Positions 15,698 to 22,341 of a DNA stretch of 28,958 bases are shown one piece after another. A program made the translations under genes and the position numbers. A model generated the notes under the pieces. It saw only the letters and a list, made by a program, of their open reading frames with translations, was not told the DNA's origin and searched no databases. Position 1 is the stretch's first letter. Each line of letters starts with the position of its first letter. Where the stretch lies: the IMG/VR virus record IMGVR_UViG_3300033141_000689, positions 1 to 28,958 of that record; one strand, given 5' to 3'. The stretch is from a virus.

Positions 15698-15888
15698 TGG
15701 CTGGTACACTAGATCAGACACCATCATCGGTAGTAAAAAGATTCAGTAAAATCCTTGACATTGACGGAATGACACGTCCGCAGACAAAATCGGCACTTGA
15801 TAACTTCCTAAACAAAGGATGGAGGCTCTCAGCTATTTACAATGAGGGAGGGAAGAACAGGGCGGTCTTGGTAAGGGAAGCGGAATGA
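15697..15888 (+). CDS. Small protein, DUF4177-like pattern
   Basis: I start at the ATG at 15697, which overlaps the previous stop and has GGGAG at 15682-15686. An upstream in-frame ATG at 15619 would lie deep inside the preceding gene without a binding site. The 63-residue product has LDNFLNKGWRLSAIYNEGGK, the xGWxL pattern of small DUF4177-type proteins that are common in phages. It ends in ATGA overlap with the next gene. Function unknown. Confidence 0.65.
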   Translation: MAGTLDQTPSSVVKRFSKILDIDGMTRPQTKSALDNFLNKGWRLSAIYNEGGKNRAVLVREAE

Positions 15889-16142
15889 CCGAATACGTCA
15901 TCGCCCTCGGTACCATTGTTGCAGTAGTAGGGCTGGTTTGGAAGATTGCACATGAAATGAAAAAGTCCTGTGATGATAAAATAGCAAGGATGTACTCAAG
16001 ATTCGATGAGCATAAAGAACACATGGAGGACACCCACGTGAGTAAGGAAGTGCACGATTTGAAATACGATCAAATGAAAGAGACAATGGATGAGATAAAG
16101 ACGGACGTTAAAGAGCTGTTGAATAGAGGCAAGGGTGAGTGA
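15885..16142 (+). CDS. Single-pass membrane coiled-coil protein
   Basis: The 85-residue product has one N-terminal membrane helix (residues ~4-22, YVIALGTIVAVVGLVWKIA) followed by a basic turn and a long charged coiled coil. This layout matches small phage membrane proteins of lysis regions, such as Rz-like inner-membrane spanins or XhlA-like accessory proteins. It is coupled to the previous gene by ATGA and overlaps the next ORF by eight bases. Role in lysis is inferred. Confidence 0.7.
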   Translation: MTEYVIALGTIVAVVGLVWKIAHEMKKSCDDKIARMYSRFDEHKEHMEDTHVSKEVHDLKYDQMKETMDEIKTDVKELLNRGKGE

Positions 16143-16311
16143 ATTATGGATTCGTATGAACTACCAAACGTTAATGCACCTTATGACATCATTAGAGAAG
16201 GCACACAATGATCTACAGCAGGCTATGGACAAGGCGGCAGCGGACCCGGAGCGGTGTAAACCAAATACGTGTATGAAACTTACTTGCAAGGAGAGAATGA
16301 CAGATGAGTGA
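16135..16311 (+). CDS. Small protein with C-terminal cysteines (58 aa)
   Basis: A GTG-started ORF bridges the membrane coiled-coil gene and the next gene, overlapping each by eight bases. AGAGG lies just upstream of the GTG. The product is helical (HLMTSLEKAHNDLQQAMDKA) with three Cys in its C-terminal part (RCKPNTCMKLTCKERM). It has no signal or membrane segment. The perfect fit in the gap and the double overlap are the evidence that it is real. Family unknown. Confidence 0.55.
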   Translation: MSELWIRMNYQTLMHLMTSLEKAHNDLQQAMDKAAADPERCKPNTCMKLTCKERMTDE

Positions 16312-16768
16312 AAATTTACTTCAGCTGATAAGCGGGCTTAAAATCCTCCTCGTGGGGGCGTTTGCTATGTTATACGGTATGGGCGGTATCAGCGGCAAAT
16401 GGAAACGGCGATTTATCGCCCCGGTTGTTTACGTGACCGGCATATGTGGGTTTAGCTTATGGACAGGATCCTTCAGTGTTTGGTACTTGCTTTGTGCGCC
16501 CTTGTTCTTTGGTGCATTGAGTCTGGGATATGGCGCAAGCACAACGGTAGAAAAGATTAAAAAGCGTTCAATCTGTGGACTTGCCTATGCGTTTGCAACA
16601 CTGCCTATTTTCGCAGTGCAACAGGCTTGGACTCTTTGGGCTTTACATATATTGATTTGTGTATCTACGTCGGTCGTGGCAGGCGTTTGGAATCAGACAT
16701 CTTCGGCAAGGGCTGAGGAGACTATGATTGGGGCAGCAATCGTATTAATACCAATCTTCACTATATAG
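16304..16768 (+). CDS. Multi-pass membrane protein, possibly holin-related
   Basis: The 154-residue protein has about five hydrophobic segments (around residues 7-30, 40-58, 62-78, 92-106 and 110-128) linked by short basic loops, plus a final hydrophobic stretch. The ATG at 16304 follows AAGGAG (16288-16293). It sits among other small membrane proteins and next to a lipoprotein, so a part in lysis (holin or antiholin) or a virion or host-membrane function is possible. No specific family is recognised. Confidence 0.75.
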   Translation: MSENLLQLISGLKILLVGAFAMLYGMGGISGKWKRRFIAPVVYVTGICGFSLWTGSFSVWYLLCAPLFFGALSLGYGASTTVEKIKKRSICGLAYAFATLPIFAVQQAWTLWALHILICVSTSVVAGVWNQTSSARAEETMIGAAIVLIPIFTI

Positions 16769-16777
16769 GAGACTATA

Positions 16778-16966
16778 ATGAGCAAGAAAGGTGAGGTTGT
16801 TATCGGAGTTATCCTAGTAGCGGCTGTTATCTCGTCGCTAACTACTCTTGGTTTGTATAAAACAAAAGAGAATGGGGTGCTTAAAAATAATGGTAAAAAG
16901 ATTTGGTGTAAAATGCAGAACAAAGGGGAAGCCTTTTGTAATGCGGAATACCCAGATCCAGTGTAA
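16778..16966 (+). CDS. Small single-pass membrane protein
   Basis: A 62-residue protein with a membrane helix at residues ~6-26 (VVIGVILVAAVISSLTTLGL), two Lys before it and a short polar tail with two Cys (IWCKMQNKGEAFCNAEY). AGGAG precedes the ATG. It is placed directly before the lipoprotein gene with nine bases between. The pair could be a small inner- and outer-membrane spanin set, but the tail is short for an i-spanin. Confidence 0.65.
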   Translation: MSKKGEVVIGVILVAAVISSLTTLGLYKTKENGVLKNNGKKIWCKMQNKGEAFCNAEYPDPV

Positions 16967-16975
16967 GGAGAAGAC

Positions 16976-17326
16976 ATGAAGAAGTTTATTTTGTTAGCAA
17001 TCGTATGTGCAGTATTCGTAGGATGTTCACAACCAGCAGAGGCACGTGGGCATAAAGAACCGTGTGAATCATTCTTAAGCTCTGTACTTAATGAGTGTGA
17101 CCCACATCCACAAGCAGAAGAGAAGTTGGAAGCTGGTGTTGGGCTAGACATTCTTCTTTGGGAGAATGACAAGCTTATCGTAGACCAAGAGAATAAGTTG
17201 AATCTCAATGGTGGGGCGATCGACGAAGGCGACTTCTCTACATATACAGTATTCAAACCAAAGATGGAAAAAGGAATCCTGCAAAGCATTGGTGACTTCT
17301 TTTCCGGATTGTTCAATAGGGAGTAA
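16976..17326 (+). CDS. Small lipoprotein (possible outer-membrane spanin)
   Basis: The N-terminus is a clear lipoprotein signal: MKK, a hydrophobic core (FILLAIVCAVFVG) and a lipobox VGC with Cys17 as the modified residue. The mature part (about 99 residues) is soluble with two more Cys and a helical C-terminus. An AAGGAGAAG binding site precedes the ATG. Position next to small membrane proteins suggests an o-spanin or superinfection-exclusion lipoprotein. It implies a host with a lipoprotein export and processing system and is most natural in a Gram-negative host. Confidence 0.75.
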   Translation: MKKFILLAIVCAVFVGCSQPAEARGHKEPCESFLSSVLNECDPHPQAEEKLEAGVGLDILLWENDKLIVDQENKLNLNGGAIDEGDFSTYTVFKPKMEKGILQSIGDFFSGLFNRE

Positions 17327-17328
17327 CT

Positions 17329-18018
17329 ATGGCTATCGTATGGACAAAAGATTGGGGACCCGCTGATGACGGTACAATCATCAAAGGGATTGACCTGAAG
17401 AACATTCAGGATGACATCAACACCACTGGGCTTGCTGATGCGGATGCTATCCAGGGATTTCCAGTAGATGCCCCAACTGCAACGGATGATGGTAAAGCAC
17501 TTATTTACGATCATGCAAACGCTAAGTTCATATATGGAAGTCTTTCAGGCATTCCAGCTGGGGTATACATTCCGTATGGCGGAGCGACTGCCCCTGCTGG
17601 ATGGCTGTTGTGCTACGGACAGGCTGTTTCACGTGCAACATATGCAGACTTGTTCACAGCTATTGGGACTTTCTTCGGAGTCGGTGATGGTAGTACCACG
17701 TTCAATGTTATGGATATACGTGGGAGGCTCCCTCTTGGTAAAGACGATATGGGTGGGGCGTCAGCGGATAGAGTCACAGATGCCGCGGCGGACAGTATCG
17801 GGGGATCTCTAGGAGCAGAGAGTAAGAATATAGATCACACGCATACTGGGACTACAGGAACAGCAAACTCCACCGTCCTTGTAGACGATAACTCTGGTGG
17901 TACAGATTATCAAGTTCCTAACGACTCTTCCACTTACTCGTTCACTACAAATAGCGGCGGGTCTATTCAAAATGTAATGAATCCTGTTTTAACAGGGAAC
18001 TATATTGTAAAAACATAA
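17329..18018 (+). CDS. Tail fibre with phage tail-collar domain
   Basis: The 229-residue protein has an N-terminal module (MAIVWT ... DDGT ... KGIDL ... NIQDD) shared with the glycine-rich fibre at 22342, then a tail-collar domain at about residues 74-145. That domain has the signature PAGVYIPYGGATAPAGWLLC, with YADLFTAIGTFFGVG and DIRGRLPLG. A His-rich HTHTG segment near 188-195 is typical of collar-fibre C-termini. It likely forms a short trimeric fibre attached through the shared N-terminal module. It is oddly located inside the small membrane-protein cluster. Confidence 0.9.
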   Translation: MAIVWTKDWGPADDGTIIKGIDLKNIQDDINTTGLADADAIQGFPVDAPTATDDGKALIYDHANAKFIYGSLSGIPAGVYIPYGGATAPAGWLLCYGQAVSRATYADLFTAIGTFFGVGDGSTTFNVMDIRGRLPLGKDDMGGASADRVTDAAADSIGGSLGAESKNIDHTHTGTTGTANSTVLVDDNSGGTDYQVPNDSSTYSFTTNSGGSIQNVMNPVLTGNYIVKT

Positions 18019-18028
18019 GGAGGTTATT

Positions 18029-18184
18029 ATGTTAAAAGGGTACAAAACATATTTGGTTATGATAGTTGGTGTTATTGCTAATGGTGCGTTTGCTATGGGA
18101 GTAATCCCGGTAGAGTACCTTGGATTTGTTAACGCTATTCTCGGCTTCTTAGGGTTAGGGGCTCTACGAGCAGGGGTTAAATAG
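18029..18184 (+). CDS. Small holin-like membrane protein (51 aa)
   Basis: A 51-codon ORF with a perfect AAGGAGG binding site (18017-18023) encodes two hydrophobic helices (TYLVMIVGVIANGAFAMG and VNAILGFLGLGALR) split by an IPVEYLG turn, with a basic C-terminus. This VIPxEYxxxxN...LGLxxLR pattern is widespread among small phage holin-like proteins. It is coupled to the next gene (TAGTG). A pore-forming role in lysis is the likely function. Confidence 0.7.
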   Translation: MLKGYKTYLVMIVGVIANGAFAMGVIPVEYLGFVNAILGFLGLGALRAGVK

Positions 18185-18405
18185 TGGCAGCAAACGCTAT
18201 AGCCAGTGCAATTTCTGAGGGCTTTAAGCTCGTACGTCAGATAAGAGAAACGTCTGTAATACGTAAGATGCGTAAGGCTATTGAGTATGCTGAGAAGTAT
18301 ATTCAGGTCAATGAGAAAGAGGGTGAGTTCGACTATCTCAACGACGATCAACAGAAGAAGAAGCTTAAGCATTATCAAAGAAAGTTTTTTAAGCACAATA
18401 ATTAA
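18184..18405 (+). CDS. Small helical partner of the holin-like protein
   Basis: The GTG overlaps the preceding TAG (TAGTG), with AGGGG upstream at 18172-18176. The 73-residue product has an N-terminal amphipathic helix (SAISEGFKLVRQIRET) and a charged helical C-terminal half (AIEYAEKYIQVNE ... HYQRKFFKHNN). Similar small basic proteins often sit beside small holin-like genes in phages. No enzymatic motif is present. It may control or assist the holin-like protein. Confidence 0.7.
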   Translation: MAANAIASAISEGFKLVRQIRETSVIRKMRKAIEYAEKYIQVNEKEGEFDYLNDDQQKKKLKHYQRKFFKHNN

Positions 18406-18410
18406 GATAT

Positions 18411-18489
18411 GGGTGGCGCAAACCAAGGTCAAACATAACCAACCCAAGCCCTAGGGCATTGCCTAATGAGTCTTGAGTTTGCGCCGCCC
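18411..18489 (+). ncRNA. Structured intergenic RNA candidate
   Basis: GGGTGGCGCAAAC (18411-18423) pairs with GTTTGCGCCGCCC (18477-18489) over 13 positions with a single G-U pair. Pairing continues as CAAG/CTTG past a one-base bulge. The roughly 45-base apical region holds a perfect palindrome GCCCTAGGGC (18448-18457) that could form a small inner hairpin or dimerise. There is no T run after the stem, so a simple terminator is unlikely. The element fills the gap between the holin-partner gene and the adaptor gene and ends just before the adaptor's AAAAGGAGAG binding site. Confidence 0.5.
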
Positions 18490-18505
18490 TTAAAAGGAGA
18501 GATAT

Positions 18506-19684
18506 ATGGGAGTCATCAAAGGAACATCCACATTTATAGGAGTGATCCCGTTCACTGAGCTTTACGAACGATTACTCAATCTCGGTCGCATTGACTCTCC
18601 GAATAATTCCGATTACGCTAAGGGAATTGTCAACGATTCCTATACGCGAACTCTGCCACGGGTGGAAGATTGGGACGCTATTATAACAGAGTCAACCTTG
18701 ACAACGGTCGCTACATATAAAACTGGAACGATAGCTGTGACAGTGGGTTCAACAGCAGTGACAGGAACAGGTACAACTTTTACATCTGCAATGATAGCTG
18801 AGAACGGGTACAAGGTTAAGTTTTCTGGCAACCGCGACATTTATACGTTCGAATATGTGTCTGCAACGTCTGGGACAATTTCGCCTGCTCTATCTGGTCC
18901 AAACGATTTAACTGGTAGAACCTTTGAGATATTCAAAGACGAATATGATTTATCCGCGGACCATGATCGGTTCCTTAAGAACGGGTCTGTTTACGTGTAT
19001 TCAGATGGGCGTGTACAGGACGTTATTAAGGAAGTGCCACGGGACATGTTTCGCGAAGACTTTGTGGCGAGCAGACAGGATCCAATACGACGGGTGATTC
19101 AGACAAGGGTCAACGCAAATACAGGAAGCAAGATGCTCCGTGTGAACCCATACCCAAATACGATTTACAATTACCCGTACGAATATATCAAGAAGCTTAC
19201 CCCCATGAGTGAGTATCGTACTGGTACGGTAGAAGTGACAAATGCGAGTGCTACCGTTACCGGTACGGATACGTTCTTCTCCTCCAATACGTCCGCTGGC
19301 GATTACTTCCGCGTAGATGGTAATGGCATAGCAGAGTCGTCCATTTGGTATAAGGTCGCGTCTGTGGACAGCAATACCCAACTGACTTTAGAATCTGTGT
19401 ATGGCGAGAGCTCAGAGGCTTCTCTAGATTACACAGCATCGGGTTCCCCGAAAGCATTCCCGTCGGAGTTCCACGAGTTCATTCTATATGACGGATTAGT
19501 CATTGTAGGAGGAGAGCAAGGCGATCCGAACGCTACCGGATTCAGTGTTCGTAAAGAAGAGATACTTACAGATTTGAAGAAGAATTACAAATCACGCAGG
19601 ACAAATTCTCAATTTAGAGTAGGTGACGACGGTATTCGAAGTGGTCAATATGACCGTGACGATGACGTGAGCTATCGAAGGTAA
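18506..19684 (+). CDS. Head-tail adaptor-like protein with beta inserts
   Basis: The N-terminal ~75 residues (helical ELYERLLNLGRI, YAKGIVNDSYTRTLPRVEDWD and STLTTVATY) match the pattern of phage adaptors that dock under the portal (P22 gp4-type or T7 gp11-type). Two copies of a beta module (TGTIAVTVGSTAVTGTGTTF at ~74-150 and TGTVEVTNASATVTGTDTFF at ~239-313) interrupt the core, and a helical tail follows. At 392 residues it is far longer than P22 gp4 (about 166), mostly because of these inserts. The order adaptor then hub-like protein fits a podovirus tail. Confidence 0.75.
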   Translation: MGVIKGTSTFIGVIPFTELYERLLNLGRIDSPNNSDYAKGIVNDSYTRTLPRVEDWDAIITESTLTTVATYKTGTIAVTVGSTAVTGTGTTFTSAMIAENGYKVKFSGNRDIYTFEYVSATSGTISPALSGPNDLTGRTFEIFKDEYDLSADHDRFLKNGSVYVYSDGRVQDVIKEVPRDMFREDFVASRQDPIRRVIQTRVNANTGSKMLRVNPYPNTIYNYPYEYIKKLTPMSEYRTGTVEVTNASATVTGTDTFFSSNTSAGDYFRVDGNGIAESSIWYKVASVDSNTQLTLESVYGESSEASLDYTASGSPKAFPSEFHEFILYDGLVIVGGEQGDPNATGFSVRKEEILTDLKKNYKSRRTNSQFRVGDDGIRSGQYDRDDDVSYRR

Positions 19685-19694
19685 GGAGAATGGA

Positions 19695-20267
19695 ATGGTT
19701 GTAACGAAAGCAGAGTCGAATAAAAGATATTATTTGAAGAATAAAGAGGTAATAAAAGAATACCAGGAAGAATATAGGGTCAGGTATTCAGATAGACTGT
19801 CGAAATTATCTAAAGAGCATAGGCATACGTTTAACGGGTGGTTATCGGAAGTTTGGGGGTCTATGAGGAGACAGTGTAGGAAGAGGGGGCACGCTCTCCC
19901 TACATTTACAAAGAAAGAATTGGGCGAGTGGGTACAAAAACAAAACAGGTGTAGAACTCTTTTCGATACATGGAAGTGCGCAGGATATGGGACCGATTTT
20001 AGACCTAGCATAGATCGTCTGGACAACTTAAAGTCCTATTCGTTTGATAATGTTCAGCTGACTACTTGGTGCGAAAATAATGCGAATGGGAGAGAGTACA
20101 GAAGGGTACGTGTTATACGTACAGATGCTGAGACGGGTATCATGGTAGTGTACCAGTCTATAACAGAAGCGGCTAAGAAAACTCATGGCGGGAATCGTAG
20201 AGCTATAGGGGCGGCTATATTAGGCAAGACTAAACAATCTGCAGGATATAAATGGGAGAAGGTGTAA
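19695..20267 (+). CDS. HNH-type homing endonuclease
   Basis: The 190-residue protein has a basic helical N-terminus (MVVTKAESNKRYYLKNKEV) and a central module with SIDRLDN (105-111) and FDNVQLTTWCENN (117-129), the SIDRID...DNVxxxxxxxNN pattern of phage HNH enzymes. Its C-terminal part (YQSITEAAKKTHGGNRRAIG) is like the NUMOD/IENR1 DNA-binding repeats of homing enzymes. AAGGAG precedes the ATG. It lies between two tail genes without breaking either, so it is a free-standing insertion. Confidence 0.8.
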   Translation: MVVTKAESNKRYYLKNKEVIKEYQEEYRVRYSDRLSKLSKEHRHTFNGWLSEVWGSMRRQCRKRGHALPTFTKKELGEWVQKQNRCRTLFDTWKCAGYGTDFRPSIDRLDNLKSYSFDNVQLTTWCENNANGREYRRVRVIRTDAETGIMVVYQSITEAAKKTHGGNRRAIGAAILGKTKQSAGYKWEKV

Positions 20268-22094
20268 ATGTCTATCGGTCCCTCTAATCGGACAAGCACA
20301 GTAAACTTAGAAGACCTAGGTGGAATGGGTGTGAATTATGACGAGGACATTACATCCCTTAAAGATACTGAATGCCCTAATGCAATAGACATAGAGTTTG
20401 ACGATACAGTAATCCGTAAACGTCCTGGATACGTGTCCATAACTGACGCTACGGGTTCAGCAGACCAAGGGTACGAGAGTGTGAACTTCGGTAATGACGC
20501 TGGTGTGCAGAAGCTGGTTACACATCAGGGGAATGCTGTACGTACGCTCGATAATCTTAATGGAGCTCAGACGACTATTCGAGCTGGTGTAACACGGGTG
20601 CAGTCGTACTTCGGGTCTGTGAATAAGTACCTCGTGCATACCTTTGAAGATCACGGGGACCCGTATTACTGGGACGGGACTGCTGCATCTATGTCCCTCC
20701 TTAGCGCAAGTGCTCCTGGATTTAAGCACGTGACAGAGTCTGCTGGTTTCCTTCTAGGAGGGAACGTGAGCGGTGAGCCTCTGCGTATTTATTATGAGGA
20801 CACGAACAGCATGATAGGCGGTACGTACACAGAGTTCTTTACTCTATCCGGTGGACGTGATGACGAGATCACAGGGTTCTTTGAATATAACGGGAAGCCT
20901 TACGCTACAACAAAGACCGGAGTGTTCCTGCTTAGTTTCGTTGGCGGTGTTGTGGTATGGGAGTTCAAGAAGGTCATCGACACGTCTGGTGTTGTCCCGC
21001 GTACAGCGAGGACAGTAGCCACGGATGAGTTCGGAGAGGTCGTCCTGTTTATGGGATATGACCTGAACATATACGCGTACAATGGAACGAGTACGCTACA
21101 GATTATCTCTGACAAATACCGGAAGCCGAATAACGATACGAAGATTGCGCTCGGCTATCTGGACAGAGGGAAGATAGCCAACAGCCACGCTATTTACGAT
21201 ACAATCCGTAGGATTTACCGACTGTTCGTAACGAAGAAGGGCGACGACACAAACGAGTATTGTCTGAATGTGGACGTACGGACGTTTAGCTATTACCCGT
21301 ATCAGAACATGCACTTCGCTTCTGCAACAATCGCTCAGGATGGTATAGGGCGTTTGTTCCTTGTCGGCGCGGATTACACAGGGAAGTTGCACAAACTGTT
21401 TACCGATGTGAATGACGATGACGGAGAGGTGATTGTTGAGGAGTATGAGAGCCCTCCGTTAGGGCAGGCATTGGAGAGATTTAAGAAAGCTGAGACGGTT
21501 GATTTGCATTTCACTCCTGTAGCGAACTACAAGCTTTATTACGAAGATCGTACGGACTTCGACAGGACGTGGCACGGGCGTACGCGAGTAGCAATGTATA
21601 ACACACGTGACCGGTTTCTTGGTGAGAACGCTGTATTGGGAACGTCCGCTATGCTCGGTAGTGACGTTGCTGTTCTAGGACACCATGTCAATATACCGGT
21701 TACCTCAAATATGTATAGGTTCCGCCTGCATACAAATGGAGTTTCTGGAGAAATCTGTAGGTATTCGACAGGTACCGTAGCCGGAAATGGCGGTGACACG
21801 GCTATAACCGGTACGGACACTGTCTGGACAGCGGACATGACAGCAGCAAACGGGTGGAAGATATGGGTAGAAGACGGGGAGCACAAAAACTTTGTTTACG
21901 ATTTCACGTACGTCTCCGCGACGTCCGCGACTGTGAGCACTATGACAGGGGCGTCCCCGGCGGACGACTTCACGGGAGCCGATTACGAGGTGTACAAGAC
22001 TGGCGATGCGGCGTGTGCAAAGCGCTGGGAGCTGTTAAAGATCGACTACAACGTAAAGGCAATGAGCATAGGAAAAGGGACTAAGATAAGATAA
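20268..22094 (+). CDS. Tail hub/stabilisation protein (P22 gp10/T7 gp12-like)
   Basis: The 608-residue protein opens with GGMGVNYDEDITSLKDTECPNAIDIEFDD, here at residues 18-46, followed by VIRKRPGYVSI, the start typical of podovirus tail hub proteins of the beta-propeller type. Repeated four-stranded blade patterns (for example TDEFGEVVLFMGYDLNIYAY) run to about residue 430. A beta module (STGTVAGNGGDTAITGTDTV, ~499-580) related to those in the adaptor is inserted just before the final strands (WELLKIDYNVKAMSIG). It probably forms the lower part of the short tail to which fibres attach. GGGAGAAGG precedes the start. Confidence 0.8.
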   Translation: MSIGPSNRTSTVNLEDLGGMGVNYDEDITSLKDTECPNAIDIEFDDTVIRKRPGYVSITDATGSADQGYESVNFGNDAGVQKLVTHQGNAVRTLDNLNGAQTTIRAGVTRVQSYFGSVNKYLVHTFEDHGDPYYWDGTAASMSLLSASAPGFKHVTESAGFLLGGNVSGEPLRIYYEDTNSMIGGTYTEFFTLSGGRDDEITGFFEYNGKPYATTKTGVFLLSFVGGVVVWEFKKVIDTSGVVPRTARTVATDEFGEVVLFMGYDLNIYAYNGTSTLQIISDKYRKPNNDTKIALGYLDRGKIANSHAIYDTIRRIYRLFVTKKGDDTNEYCLNVDVRTFSYYPYQNMHFASATIAQDGIGRLFLVGADYTGKLHKLFTDVNDDDGEVIVEEYESPPLGQALERFKKAETVDLHFTPVANYKLYYEDRTDFDRTWHGRTRVAMYNTRDRFLGENAVLGTSAMLGSDVAVLGHHVNIPVTSNMYRFRLHTNGVSGEICRYSTGTVAGNGGDTAITGTDTVWTADMTAANGWKIWVEDGEHKNFVYDFTYVSATSATVSTMTGASPADDFTGADYEVYKTGDAACAKRWELLKIDYNVKAMSIGKGTKIR

Positions 22095-22333
22095 TGGCTA
22101 AGATACAGGATTTCGACTTATCAAAGGAACGGTTAGACCTTCAGGACTTTGCTGACGAGGTACGGTCTATTATCAATAACGGGAACATAGAGATTGACGT
22201 TACGGCTGCAACTTCTCCGGCGTTTGATGCGCCACAAGAAACTAAGATTGTGCTATCTATATTTGGAGCACAGTACCGATTGTACATAAGTTACCTCGGT
22301 GATTGGTATTATACAACCTTCGCAAAACTATAG
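22094..22333 (+). CDS. Small tail-region protein
   Basis: The ATG overlaps the hub gene stop (TAATG). The 79-residue product has an N-terminal charged helix (FDLSKERLDLQDFADEVRSI) and a C-terminal beta part (KIVLSIFGAQYRLYISYLGDW). No family recognised. Its coupling to the hub gene and position before a fibre gene suggest a minor tail protein or fibre adaptor. Confidence 0.7.
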   Translation: MAKIQDFDLSKERLDLQDFADEVRSIINNGNIEIDVTAATSPAFDAPQETKIVLSIFGAQYRLYISYLGDWYYTTFAKL

Positions 22334-22341
22334 GAGTAACA

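Noticed and set aside
16146-16211. 21-codon ATG ORF in the gap before 16304
   Set aside because: The overlapping GTG ORF 16135-16311 fills the gap better, overlaps both neighbours and has a better protein composition.
16693-17514. 273-codon minus-strand ORF
   Set aside because: It mirrors five plus-strand genes or gene ends with good binding sites, including a clear lipoprotein, and has no recognisable family.
18424-18476. AAGCCC and GCCTAAT segments in the 18411-18489 RNA resemble parts of twister ribozymes
   Set aside because: The spacing is too short for the P2/P4 helices and pseudoknots of any twister arrangement I could fit, so no ribozyme is claimed.
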